The translations under genes were made by a program, and so were the position numbers. Below, in pieces: positions 7,460 through 16,019 of a DNA stretch of 48,544 nucleotides (position 1 is its first letter; the number at the start of each line of letters is the position of its first letter). Source of the DNA: Campylobacteraceae bacterium (GTDB taxonomy: Bacteria > Campylobacterota > Campylobacteria > Campylobacterales > Sulfurovaceae); NCBI GenBank assembly GCA_027068975.1, contig JALXFN010000101.1:1-48544 (forward strand), in the 5' to 3' direction. The notes beneath the pieces are model-generated. The model did no database searches and had not been told where the DNA came from. It worked only from the letters and a program-made list of their open reading frames with translations.

Positions 7460-9847
7460 TTACTTTTCTCTTCTATTATTTTGGTCACTATCATTCTCTA
7501 AACGAGTAGAACTGTTTTGAGAATTTTGCTGTTCATCATTCATATTATTACGATAATCCACTGTACTATTTTGTTCAGTATTAAACTTTGAAGCATTAAT
7601 ATCATTTCCAAAATTTTGCTCTTCACCTTGCATATCTTCTCTATTATTTGAAGCTATATGGTTTTGAATACGTGTCATATTATTATCTTCAAGAAAACCA
7701 TGTTGTGTTTTCTGTCCATTATGACGAAGATGTTCACGTGTTTCATTTAAGTGTTCTTCTACTTTAGTCATAGAAATAACTGTACCATTAAAATCTTCTC
7801 TTTTAATTTTCAACTCAAAAAGAATGTCATGGAGTATTCCATCTTCTGTTGGTACTTTATTTATATTGTATTCTTTTTCTTTTAAAACTGAATGTGCTTC
7901 TTTAGGAATATCTATTCCATTACTTGCATTCCCATCTCTATCCATAGACTGTAACATACGTGCAACTTCTAAATTGTCTTCTAAAATTGTCATGTTTCTA
8001 TCTGAAAGTACTGAGGCATTTACCTCTCTTAATTTAACATCTCCTAAAGAAAAAATACAATCTTTATCCAACTCATAATCAAATGCTCCATCTGCTGTTG
8101 TATTACCTTCAAATGTACCACATTTATAATGTACTCCTGCAACTTCTGCATCTACATAGTATCCTGTTGACTTTTTAATATTAGTTGTGTTTTGTTCAGA
8201 ATTTATACCATTTTGGTTTTCATTAGCATTCTGAGTTTCCCTTTGGTTGTCTTCTTGACCTTGGTTCACTTCAGACTTTGTACCACTTTGCTCTTCATTA
8301 GCATTTTGGTTCTCATTTGCATTCTGAGTTTCACTTTGGTTGTCTTCTTGACCTTGATTCACTTCAGACTTTGTACCATTTTGCTCTTCATTAGCATTTT
8401 GGTTCTCATTTGCATTCTGAGTTTCACGTTGATTATTTTCTTCAGAATTAGTAGAAGGAAGTCCATGTTGTGTTCGTTGTCCATTAGCACTAAGTCTTTC
8501 ACGTGTTTCATTCAAATGTTCTACTACTTTTGCTTCAGAAATTACAGTACCATTAAAATCTTTTGCTTTACTATGCAATTTACTAATTAATTCACCTAAT
8601 ACAGCGTCATCTGTAGGAACTTTATCGATATTAGATTCACGTAAAATAGTATGAGCCTCTTTAGGAATATCTATTCCATTACTTGCATTTCCATCTCTAT
8701 CCATAGACTGTAACATACGTGCAACTTCTGGATTGTCTTCTAAAATTGTCATGTTTTTATCTGAAAGCATAGAAGCATTGATTTCTCTTAATTTAACATC
8801 TCCTAAAGAAAAAATACAATCTTTATCCAATTCATAATCAAATGCTCCATCTGCTGTTGTATTACCTTCAAATGTACCACACTTATAATGTACCCCTGCA
8901 ACTTCTGCATCTACATAGTATCCTGTTGACTTTTTAATATTAGTTGTGTTTTGTTCAGAACTCATACCATTTTGGTTTTCGTTGGCATTTTGAGTTTCGC
9001 TTTGGTTGTTTTCTTGACCTTGAGTCCCTTCATTAACATTTTGATGTGTATTTTGGTTATCCTCAGAATTCATGCCATTTTGGTTTTCGTTAGCATTCTG
9101 ATTTTCACTTTGGTTGTTTTCTTGACCTTGAGTCCCTTCATTAACATTTTGATGTGTATTTTGGTTATCCTCAGAATTCATACCATTTTGGTTTTCGTTA
9201 GCATTCTGATTTTCGCTTTGGTTGTTTTCTTGACCTTGGTTGTCTTCAGAATTAGTAGGAAGTCCATGTTGTGTTCTTTGCCCATTAGCACGAAGTCTTT
9301 CACGTGTTTCATTTAAATGTTCTTCGACTTTCACTGCAGATATTACAGTACCATTAAAATCTTTTGCTTTACTATGCAATTCACTAATTAAATCGCCCAA
9401 TACAGCATCATCTGTTGGAACTTCATCAATATTAGATTCACCTAAAATAGTATGGGCTTCTTTAGGAATATCTATTCCATTACTTGCATTTCCATCTCTA
9501 TCCATAGACTGTAACATACGTGCAACTTCTGGATTGTCTTCTAAAATTGTCATGTTTCTATCTGAAAGCATCGAAGCATTTACTTCTCTTAATTTAACAT
9601 CTCCTAAAGAGAAAGTACAATCTTTAGCCAATTCATAATCAAATGCTCCATCTTTTGTTGTATTACCTTCAAATGAGCCACATTTATAATGTACTCCTGC
9701 AACTTCTGCATCTACATAGTATCCTGTTGATTTTTTAGCGTTTGTTATTTCTGGAGTATTATTTGTTGAAGTTGTCGCTTCACTACCACAACCAACCATT
9801 AAAAATGCAGCTACAACTGCAGATGAACTCATTGTTATTTTTCTCAC
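7460..9847 (-). CDS. Lipoprotein with three near-identical domains joined by Asn/Gln-rich linkers
   Basis: A 795-residue predicted lipoprotein (lipobox MVGC, Cys20). Three copies of a 160-residue domain lie at about 38-197, 305-464 and 558-718. Each begins KKSTGYYVDAEVAGVHYKCG and carries SMDRDGNASNGIDIP, which resembles an Asp/Asn-rich Ca2+-binding loop, and each ends near NGQ(R/K)TQHG. Linkers of about 107 and 93 residues are almost only N, Q, E, S and T. Linker 1 contains a tandem 36-residue unit starting QGQENNQSE. Domain 3 is the most diverged and is followed by a 77-residue polar tail. Similar GYYVDxxVxGVxYxC modules occur in marine bacterial surface proteins, so I infer a surface or adhesion role. 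The function is not known. The gene lies exactly between the 64-bp direct repeats, suggesting later insertion. Confidence 0.8.
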   Translation of the reverse strand: MRKITMSSSAVVAAFLMVGCGSEATTSTNNTPEITNAKKSTGYYVDAEVAGVHYKCGSFEGNTTKDGAFDYELAKDCTFSLGDVKLREVNASMLSDRNMTILEDNPEVARMLQSMDRDGNASNGIDIPKEAHTILGESNIDEVPTDDAVLGDLISELHSKAKDFNGTVISAVKVEEHLNETRERLRANGQRTQHGLPTNSEDNQGQENNQSENQNANENQNGMNSEDNQNTHQNVNEGTQGQENNQSENQNANENQNGMNSEDNQNTHQNVNEGTQGQENNQSETQNANENQNGMSSEQNTTNIKKSTGYYVDAEVAGVHYKCGTFEGNTTADGAFDYELDKDCIFSLGDVKLREINASMLSDKNMTILEDNPEVARMLQSMDRDGNASNGIDIPKEAHTILRESNIDKVPTDDAVLGELISKLHSKAKDFNGTVISEAKVVEHLNETRERLSANGQRTQHGLPSTNSEENNQRETQNANENQNANEEQNGTKSEVNQGQEDNQSETQNANENQNANEEQSGTKSEVNQGQEDNQRETQNANENQNGINSEQNTTNIKKSTGYYVDAEVAGVHYKCGTFEGNTTADGAFDYELDKDCIFSLGDVKLREVNASVLSDRNMTILEDNLEVARMLQSMDRDGNASNGIDIPKEAHSVLKEKEYNINKVPTEDGILHDILFELKIKREDFNGTVISMTKVEEHLNETREHLRHNGQKTQHGFLEDNNMTRIQNHIASNNREDMQGEEQNFGNDINASKFNTEQNSTVDYRNNMNDEQQNSQNSSTRLENDSDQNNRREK

Positions 9848-9972
9848 ATTATTTCCTTAATCTTAATTTATATTTAAAACTATATATTAATTTTATTAGA
9901 AAAGTATTAGTTTTTTAATTTTTTAGGAAATTAAATTATGATTTTGAGTATTCTCTATAGTTATTAGCTCAA

Positions 9973-11130
9973 CTACAAAGTCAAAACAAAAGTTGAACCT
10001 TCATTTACTTTAGATGTGAGTGATATATCAATGCCATAAGCTTCACATACCTTATGAACAATGTTCAGCCCCAAACCAAAACCACCTACTTGGTTGGTGG
10101 CTCGGTAAAAACGCTCATAAATCTCTTTTTGATGCTCTTTTGCTATTCCTATACCTGTGTCTTTTATGGTGATGCTGTTTTTTTCTAAAGTTATATCTAT
10201 AGAGCCACCAACGGTGTTATATTTTATCGCATTAGAGATAAGGTTATGAATAAGCCTTACAAAACTCTCTTTGTCTATTTTAAAATAGATATCATCTTTA
10301 TACTCAACACTTAAGTTAATCTTTTTCTTCTCTGCCAAAAGGCTTAAGTAGATTAACTCCTCTTTTATAATATCATTTAAAAAAAGCTTCTCTTCTACCT
10401 TTGGTTTAACAGTTTCTGCATCGAGCATTAGGTAGGATAAATCTTTATGAATAGCTGACAAACGAGCAGCAGAGAGGCAAATACGCTCTAGGTTTTTAGG
10501 GCTTTCAACTTTAGGAGCATTAACAGAGAGCATTAGTGCTGTTATTGGGGTATTGAGTTCATGGGTGCTATCCTTTATAAAGTTGTCCAGCTGAATCCGT
10601 TTTTGCTGTATGGGTTTAATAAAAAGTTTGGCTAAAAAGTAACCTATAATTGCAAGAAAGATATAGATAAAAAAGAGTGCCAAGAGTATCTTAAACTGTA
10701 GATTTTTAACAAAAGTAGCCACACCATCTTTCTCTATAACTATGCTTGTTACCCCCAAATGTCCAAAGCTACTTTTGTCCACTAAAATCAGTCTATTTCC
10801 CTTTTGATAAAGCTGTTTGGAAAAATCTATTTTCTCTTTAATATTAGAGCTAATCGCTTGATTTTTATCATCATAAAATCCTATTTTATCTGAAAAGTGC
10901 TTGACCACCCAATCTAAAGAGAACTTACTTTTAGTCATGTGGGCGTGGATAATTTTAGAAGAGAGTCTACTTGCCTCTATCTGCATCTGTGTGCGACTCT
11001 GCTCATAAAAGTATTGTGACTCTTTCTCATAAAAAAGATAGGCGATAATAGCAAAGAGAATAAAAGAGGAGGAGAGATAGAGAGCAAGAAACTGATAGAG
11101 TGTTCGCTTCTCCTCTTTAATTAAATACAT
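9973..11130 (-). CDS. Sensor histidine kinase (OmpR-partner type)
   Basis: A 385-residue membrane kinase. Transmembrane segment 1 is near 15-33, a short periplasmic sensor domain lies between, and segment 2 (ILLALFFIYIFLAIIGYFLA) is near 145-168. The H-box is STHELNTPI, the N-box LIHNLISNAIKYN, G1 DTGIGIAKE and G2 GGFGLGLNIV, so all catalytic elements are intact. The gene overlaps the regulator gene by 14 nt, showing coupling. The small sensor domain resembles Campylobacterota ArsS/CusS-like kinases. With copA/copB nearby, a metal or envelope-stress signal is a fair guess only. The 3' end of the gene is duplicated as the tail of the phospholipase-like gene. Confidence 0.92.
   Translation of the reverse strand: MYLIKEEKRTLYQFLALYLSSSFILFAIIAYLFYEKESQYFYEQSRTQMQIEASRLSSKIIHAHMTKSKFSLDWVVKHFSDKIGFYDDKNQAISSNIKEKIDFSKQLYQKGNRLILVDKSSFGHLGVTSIVIEKDGVATFVKNLQFKILLALFFIYIFLAIIGYFLAKLFIKPIQQKRIQLDNFIKDSTHELNTPITALMLSVNAPKVESPKNLERICLSAARLSAIHKDLSYLMLDAETVKPKVEEKLFLNDIIKEELIYLSLLAEKKKINLSVEYKDDIYFKIDKESFVRLIHNLISNAIKYNTVGGSIDITLEKNSITIKDTGIGIAKEHQKEIYERFYRATNQVGGFGLGLNIVHKVCEAYGIDISLTSKVNEGSTFVLTL
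9977..10040. repeat. Direct repeat copy B (64 bp), 3' end of the histidine kinase gene
   Basis: Partner of 7341-7404 (59/64 identical). On the minus strand it encodes the kinase C-terminus up to the last codon, which matches the normal end of such kinases, so this is probably the original copy. Read on the plus strand it still contains the phospholipase tail frame, including the stop. Confidence 0.9.
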
Positions 11131-11773
11131 ACCCTACCCCTCTTATGGTTGTTATCATCTCCTCACCCAAAAGCCTACGTAGGTTTTTAATATAAGTTCT
11201 AATGGTTGCCGAGGTAGGAGCTGTGTCGTAAGACCACACATTTACCATTAGCTCATCGGTAGAGATAACCTTGGTACGATTATGTAAAAAGTAGGCTAAA
11301 AAGTCACCCTCTTTTTTAGAAAGTGTCTCCTCTTTCCCATCAAAAGAGAGAACATAACGAGCAAAATCATAGGATATATTTTCATTTATTTGGAAAATCA
11401 TCTCATCATTTATTTTAAAATGTCTTTTTATATTGTCTATACGAGCCTTTAACTCGACCATCTCAAACGGTTTTTTAAGATAGTCATTTGCCCCTAGTTC
11501 AAAACCCTCTAGCACATCTTTAGAGCTGTTCATAGAGGTTATAAAAATAGCAGGAGTCTCATTACCAGATTCTCTTAAATCTTTTAGAAGCTCAAAACCA
11601 TTAAGCAAGGGGACATTCACATCTAAAAGAAGCAGGTCAAACTTCTCTTCAAATAGTAGGTTTTCTGCTTCTATTCCATTGTATATAGGGGTTACATTGT
11701 AGTTGTAGTATTCAAGGTGTTCTACAATAACTTCGGAGAGTATTAGGTCATCTTCTAGGAGTAGTATTTTCAT
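11117..11773 (-). CDS. Response regulator, OmpR/PhoB family
   Basis: A 218-residue two-domain regulator. The receiver domain has the acidic pair ED (Glu7-Asp8-Asp9), phospho-acceptor Asp51 in LLLLDVNVPLLNG and the conserved Lys in LKKPFE. The C-terminal winged helix ends with ATIRTYIKNLRRLLG and ITTIRGVGYVF, the classic OmpR recognition helix and wing. It is the first gene of the two-gene operon with the kinase. The 80-bp gap to the divergent TAXI gene must hold both promoters. Targets are unknown; copA/copB are candidates by proximity. Confidence 0.93.
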   Translation of the reverse strand: MKILLLEDDLILSEVIVEHLEYYNYNVTPIYNGIEAENLLFEEKFDLLLLDVNVPLLNGFELLKDLRESGNETPAIFITSMNSSKDVLEGFELGANDYLKKPFEMVELKARIDNIKRHFKINDEMIFQINENISYDFARYVLSFDGKEETLSKKEGDFLAYFLHNRTKVISTDELMVNVWSYDTAPTSATIRTYIKNLRRLLGEEMITTIRGVGYVFN

Positions 11774-11840
11774 AAGCTAATAATAGGCATTTTAAACAAT
11801 AAAGTCAAGTAACTGAGTTAGGACTTAATTGGAGTTCTGA

Positions 11841-11846
11841 TATAAT
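11841..11846 (+). promoter_or_regulatory. -10 box very close to the TAXI gene start
   Basis: A perfect TATAAT begins 13 bp before the ATG at 11854. A transcript starting 6-8 bp downstream of it would begin at or next to the start codon, so the mRNA may be leaderless. No ribosome-binding site is found at normal spacing; the GGAG at 11831-11834 is too far away. Confidence 0.45.
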
Positions 11847-11853
11847 TATTTTC

Positions 11854-13155
11854 ATGAAAATATTCAAAATTCTCTTAGTTTTTATTATATTATTACTTTT
11901 ACCAATACTCTATATCGCTTTAGATAGCAACAACCATAAAAAGGTCATAACTATTGGTGTGGGTTCTAAAGTAGAAGCATACAGTACCTATGCAGCCTCT
12001 TATGCCAAAGAGTTGAAAAAGTATGGTATTGCACTAAAAGCAGTAAAGACTAAAGGTTCTATAGATGCCCAAAATCAACTTTTAGAAGGTAAACTTGACT
12101 TTGCATTTGTTCAAGGAGGAACAGAAAATAGTAAAGTTCTAGCCTTAGCCAATATTATGCTAGAACCCATTTGGATATTTTATAAAGGTGATACGCTTAA
12201 CCATCTACAAGATTTAAAAGGGAAACGAATTGCTATCTGTGAAAAAGGTAGTGGTATTTTACCTGTTACATTAGAGCTTCTAAATCTGGTAGGTATTCAT
12301 GGATTTAACAGTAAGTTTTACCATCTTCCTAGTCAAAAAGCATATGAGTATATACGCGACAACAAAATTGACGCTATGTTTTATATCTCTTCAGCCGATT
12401 CACCACTACTTTCAGACCTTATCGCTACAAAAGATATTAAACTGATGAATTTTTCTGACTCCAGTGCTTATAGACAATTTTTCATACATAGAGATAAATA
12501 TTTTGAAATTGTCCATATCTATAAACATGCTTATGATATAAAAAAACAGATACCTCAAAAAGATTATAAACTGTTGGCTAAAAATACTCTGTTAGCCACA
12601 AACAATAATACCTCTGATAAAATGGTACGACTTATGATGAAAGTAGCCTATAAAATTCATCATAAAGCTGGAGTTTTTCATAATGAAAATGATTTTCCCA
12701 ATGCATCTATGTTAAAAATGAAACAACATCAAGCTTCAAAATTCTATTTTTCAAACCCTAGTAACTACTATGAAGAAAACTTTAATTTCTGGATAGCTCA
12801 AAGTTTAACAAAACTTCAAAACTATATATATAAATTTATTATTCCTCTTATTGTGATTTTTGCTTTTTTTATAGAAGTAATTATTCCTACTTTTCATCTC
12901 TATAGTAAGCGAAAAATAAATAGATGGTATAAAATGGTGAACAAGATAGATACACAAATTATTACATTAGACTTATTTGAAGCAAAACAAAAACGGGAAA
13001 CTTTAAAAAAGATATTAACAGAGATACGAGCTACAGACGATATACCATCAGCACATATGGCTGATTTCTATAGCCTACAAAATCAAATAGTCAATATTAT
13101 GAATGCACTTGATAAACAGATTAAAACTTTGCATAAGAGTCATACCAATTTTTAA
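11854..13155 (+). CDS. TAXI-family TRAP-type solute-binding protein, membrane-anchored
   Basis: A 433-residue protein. After an N-terminal membrane segment (about 5-24) comes the TAXI binding-protein core: VITIGVGSKVEAYSTYAASYA, LLEGKLDFAFVQGG, and LKGKRIAICEKGSGILPVTL. Members bind small organic acids or glutamate-like ligands for TRAP importers. This one lacks an adjacent DctQ/DctM permease and carries a second membrane segment near 329-350 (FIIPLIVIFAFFIEVIIP) plus a helical cytoplasmic tail. It is therefore anchored at both ends. TAXI proteins of this layout may sense rather than transport; that is my inference. The gene is divergent from the two-component system. Confidence 0.8.
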   Translation: MKIFKILLVFIILLLLPILYIALDSNNHKKVITIGVGSKVEAYSTYAASYAKELKKYGIALKAVKTKGSIDAQNQLLEGKLDFAFVQGGTENSKVLALANIMLEPIWIFYKGDTLNHLQDLKGKRIAICEKGSGILPVTLELLNLVGIHGFNSKFYHLPSQKAYEYIRDNKIDAMFYISSADSPLLSDLIATKDIKLMNFSDSSAYRQFFIHRDKYFEIVHIYKHAYDIKKQIPQKDYKLLAKNTLLATNNNTSDKMVRLMMKVAYKIHHKAGVFHNENDFPNASMLKMKQHQASKFYFSNPSNYYEENFNFWIAQSLTKLQNYIYKFIIPLIVIFAFFIEVIIPTFHLYSKRKINRWYKMVNKIDTQIITLDLFEAKQKRETLKKILTEIRATDDIPSAHMADFYSLQNQIVNIMNALDKQIKTLHKSHTNF

Positions 13156-13196
13156 TTAGACCTCGATAAGGTTCATATTATTAAAAGTAAATATGT

Positions 13197-13202
13197 TATA
13201 AT
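13197..13202 (+). promoter_or_regulatory. -10 box for the small membrane protein gene
   Basis: TATAAT lies 29 bp upstream of the ATG at 13232, in an AT-rich stretch that follows the TAXI gene. A ribosome-binding site (AAAAAGG) lies between. Confidence 0.5.
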
Positions 13203-13231
13203 TTAGTAAATTTTATTTAAAAAGGTTTACG

Positions 13232-13444
13232 ATGGCAAAAGACAGTTATACAGGTGACCATGTTGTAGATGAAATTATAGAGCATGTTGCACTAGAAAAA
13301 GCAGGAGTATTACATGAGCATATTACAGCCCCTAAAGCAAAACCTAAGAAAAAAAGTAGTGGTTTTTTCTTTAATCTTTTTATGTATATGGTTGTAGGGG
13401 TAGAGCTTTGGTTAATTTATATTGAGATTATGAAACGGTTGTAA
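13232..13444 (+). CDS. Small single-pass membrane protein, unknown
   Basis: A 70-residue protein with a soluble N-terminus (MAKDSYTGDHVVDEIIEHVA), a basic KPKKKSS hinge and one C-terminal membrane segment (FNLFMYMVVGVELWLIYIEI). The Lys-rich hinge places the N-terminus in the cytoplasm. It has its own -10 box and AAAAAGG site and is followed by a hairpin. I do not recognise a family; similar short proteins in this phylum are uncharacterised. Confidence 0.7.
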   Translation: MAKDSYTGDHVVDEIIEHVALEKAGVLHEHITAPKAKPKKKSSGFFFNLFMYMVVGVELWLIYIEIMKRL

Positions 13445-13452
13445 ATGTTAGC

Positions 13453-13475
13453 ATTCCCAATTTGAAACTGGGAAT
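13453..13475. terminator. Hairpin between convergent genes
   Basis: ATTCCCA and TGGGAAT form a 7-bp stem around a 9-nt loop, between the small membrane protein gene (+) and fabD (-). It contains three G-C pairs and is placed as a shared terminator. The following T-run is weak. Confidence 0.55.
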
Positions 13476-13489
13476 AAAATCATTAAATA

Positions 13490-14428
13490 CTAAAGAGCCT
13501 TAATAGCTTCAATAGTCGCTTCAAGCGAAGCCATATCACTTACATTAAAGTGTGGTTTTTTTGTCGCTTTTTTATTTAGACCTTTGAGTACATTTCCATG
13601 ACCAAACTCTATGTAGCAGTCTACTTTGTCGTCTACATTTGCCATAGAGTGTTTGTACTTAACAGGAAGAACAAGTTGTTGAGGTAATAACTCTAATGCT
13701 TCTGCTTTGGTCTCATAAGGCTCTGCTGTTACATTGGAGACAACAGGGGCTATGAACTCATCTTTTATCATCTCATTTAGTTTTGCTGAGAGTGGCTCAA
13801 CGGCACTCTCTAGTAGTGGACAGTGAGAAGCTACTGACATATCTAAAAGCATCGCTCTTTTTGCTTTTGCCTCTTTTAAGATAGGAGCTAAAACTTCTAA
13901 ATCTTTTTTAATACCTGCTATAACTATTTGACCATCAGCGTTGTAGTTAACAGCCCACACTTTTAGACCTGCTGTTCTTTGCTCTTCACAGATGCTTTCT
14001 ACAACCTCATCTGAAAGACCCAAAGAGACCATCATCCCAACTTCTTGGTTAGCACAGGCTTCAGCCATAAGTTTACCACGAAGATTTACTAGCTCAACCG
14101 CGTCTGTAGCATCCAAAGCACCCGATGCTACCAAAGCAGAAAACTCACCCAAAGAGTGACCCATGGTAAGTGTCGGTTTAATATCTGTAGCATCGGTAAA
14201 AAGTTTATGAGCAATGGTTGCTACAAGTAAAATCGCTGGTTGAGTAAACTCTGTTTCTCCTAAGTTATCGTTCTCTTCAAAAAGAAGATTTTCAAAATTA
14301 ATCCCTGTACGCTCTGAAGCATCTGCTATCATCTGTTTTGCAACATCTGAGTTTTCAAAAAAATCTTTCCCCATTCCTATTTTTTGAGAACCTTGACCTG
14401 CAAATAAAAATGCACATTTAACTGACAT
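13490..14428 (-). CDS. fabD: Malonyl-CoA:ACP transacylase
   Basis: A 312-residue enzyme moving malonyl from CoA to acyl carrier protein for fatty-acid synthesis in the cytoplasm. FLFAGQGSQKIGMG opens the protein, the nucleophile elbow is GHSLGE (Ser92), and ASHCPLLE near 202 holds the catalytic His. Arg in LVNLRGKLM binds the malonyl carboxylate. Length is standard. It lies downstream of a 121-residue gene of unknown function on the same strand, 62 nt away. Confidence 0.96.
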   Translation of the reverse strand: MSVKCAFLFAGQGSQKIGMGKDFFENSDVAKQMIADASERTGINFENLLFEENDNLGETEFTQPAILLVATIAHKLFTDATDIKPTLTMGHSLGEFSALVASGALDATDAVELVNLRGKLMAEACANQEVGMMVSLGLSDEVVESICEEQRTAGLKVWAVNYNADGQIVIAGIKKDLEVLAPILKEAKAKRAMLLDMSVASHCPLLESAVEPLSAKLNEMIKDEFIAPVVSNVTAEPYETKAEALELLPQQLVLPVKYKHSMANVDDKVDCYIEFGHGNVLKGLNKKATKKPHFNVSDMASLEATIEAIKAL

Positions 14429-14490
14429 CGTAAAACCTTTGTTTTTTAATTTCTTGTTTTTATTTTTTGTGTATTTTACCCAAAGAGTGG

Positions 14491-14856
14491 TTATGCCATA
14501 ATGAATAGTGCATATTTGGCATCGGCAGCATTAAAGCCAAAGCCTACCAACTCTTGGGGAGTATGCTCTTCACTTACTGCCAACTTTACTTCATACATCA
14601 TCATATCCATGTCCATAATAAGTAGATGTTTTACCAATTCACCCACAGAGAGTGGTTCTTTATCTTTTTCTACAGTTAAAATAAGCTCTTTAGATATTTT
14701 ATCTACATAAAAAGAGCCAACTGATGCTTCACCTGCATAGAGTAGATTCTTTTTATCATTAGCATCCTCTTTTAGAAGCATAGCTGTTATACTATACGTT
14801 TCGTTGTTATTAATGCTCTCTCTTATGTCTTCTATTAAGTCAATGATTACTTTCAT
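14491..14856 (-). CDS. Conserved-looking protein of unknown function
   Basis: A 121-residue acidic cytoplasmic protein with no signal peptide, starting MKVIIDLIEDIRESINNNE and ending DAKYALFIMA. It has no motif I recognise. The Met-rich LLIMDMDMMMYEVKLAV lies in the second half. It sits between the L,D-transpeptidase and fabD genes on the same strand, 24 nt after the former's stop, so it may be in one transcript. Lack of frame damage and its in-operon position argue that it is real. Confidence 0.65.
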   Translation of the reverse strand: MKVIIDLIEDIRESINNNETYSITAMLLKEDANDKKNLLYAGEASVGSFYVDKISKELILTVEKDKEPLSVGELVKHLLIMDMDMMMYEVKLAVSEEHTPQELVGFGFNAADAKYALFIMA

Positions 14857-14880
14857 AGTTTTCCTGATGTATGTTTCAAA

Positions 14881-15516
14881 TTATCTACCCGTATAACTAT
14901 AAAGTAGTGCTGTTTTTAATCGTTTAAATACTTTCCATTGATCACTTGGACAAATAGCAAAACATCCATGACTACGCCCTCCACTATTGACATACTTTGC
15001 TGGATGTATAATGACATCACGTCCACCTTTTCTTGCAGGTTTACCTACTTTTCGGTTACTCCATTGTAGACCTTTAACAGAGAGATAACGATAATGTTTC
15101 TTCTTTGTTTTACCCACACTTGAACCAACCTTAAAAAATCCGTATGGAGTCATGTATGAGTTACGTTTATTGCTAGACCTTTTTACTCTACCACCAATAA
15201 CACCAGAACGCTTCCCATGAGCAATCTTATGTCTAAATACATATCCATTATTTAAGTTTATGATAAATAGACGTTTCGTTTTTGCAGGCTTAGTATAATC
15301 TGCGATAGCAAGATAGTTTTTTGAAAGTGCTTTCTTCTTATAGTTCTTTTTGTAATAAGTAAATGCTTTTCTTAACGCTTTTTTACTTATATTTGTTTTT
15401 TTAGATACCTGTTTATAAATCTTCTCAAGATGTACATTTCTTTTAGACCATGTGGTTTTTGCAACCAATTCTCCTGAAAAGAAGACAAGCATTAGTAGTA
15501 ACAATGTTTTTTTCAA
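14881..15516 (-). CDS. Murein L,D-transpeptidase-type catalytic protein
   Basis: A 211-residue exported protein (signal MKKTLLLLMLVFFSGELVA). The catalytic motif is GGRSHGCFAICPSD, with His and Cys of the SHGC-type L,D-transpeptidase family. DVIIHPAKY and YRYLSVKGLQWSNRK are typical of the murein L,D-transpeptidase catalytic domain subgroup. It would form or trim 3-3 peptide cross-links or modify peptidoglycan tails in the periplasm. It is a neighbour of PBP2 on the same strand, which fits a wall-synthesis cluster. Very basic overall. Confidence 0.87.
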   Translation of the reverse strand: MKKTLLLLMLVFFSGELVAKTTWSKRNVHLEKIYKQVSKKTNISKKALRKAFTYYKKNYKKKALSKNYLAIADYTKPAKTKRLFIINLNNGYVFRHKIAHGKRSGVIGGRVKRSSNKRNSYMTPYGFFKVGSSVGKTKKKHYRYLSVKGLQWSNRKVGKPARKGGRDVIIHPAKYVNSGGRSHGCFAICPSDQWKVFKRLKTALLYSYTGR

Positions 15517-15605
15517 TTTTTTCCCTTATTTTAAAAAATTTTGGAATTATATAGAAAAAATCATTAATTACATATAAAAGAATATATAAGGATAATTTTT
15601 AACAA

Positions 15606-16019
15606 TTATACATTATCACAAGAGATTCCACTTCCATCTAAACAGAAGTTCTCTTTACACTCAGCATTCTCATAATCACCACAACATTTACAAACCTCTT
15701 CCTCCACAAGTTTTTCATCTTTTTCTATGAGAGGAGCCAGTTTCTCTTTTACTTTATCAAAAACATAGGCAGAGAAACTTTTAGCATCATTGTCACTCTT
15801 CTCATACATACCCTCAAGAGAATTTAAGTGAGGTTTAATTTTTTCATTAATCTCACTACGAATTTCATCACGTAGAGAGCTCTCTTCCTCAATATCTTCC
15901 TCTTCTTCAACAACTGATGGATTTGAACCTCCAAAGATATTAGTCAATATTTTAAAAATATTGACTAGAAGTATCAAACCAATTAACGCAAATACTACCA
16001 ACATTATATTATTAGCCAT
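15606..16019 (-). CDS. Membrane-anchored protein with C-terminal Cys cluster
   Basis: A 137-residue protein. An N-terminal membrane segment (NIMLVVFALIGLILLVNIF) is followed by a very acidic stretch and a helical region. The C-terminus holds seven Cys (pattern CKCCGDY, AECKENFCLD, ISC), suggesting a metal site or disulfides. The gene overlaps the end of the PBP2 gene by 8 nt, so it is co-translated. Function unknown; the position suggests an envelope role. Confidence 0.72.
   Translation of the reverse strand: MANNIMLVVFALIGLILLVNIFKILTNIFGGSNPSVVEEEEDIEEESSLRDEIRSEINEKIKPHLNSLEGMYEKSDNDAKSFSAYVFDKVKEKLAPLIEKDEKLVEEEVCKCCGDYENAECKENFCLDGSGISCDNV

Noticed and set aside
7824-9638. Four plus-strand frames opposite the repeat lipoprotein
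   Set aside because: They are antisense shadows of the repeated domains; the minus frame has a signal peptide, ribosome-binding site and conserved domain structure.
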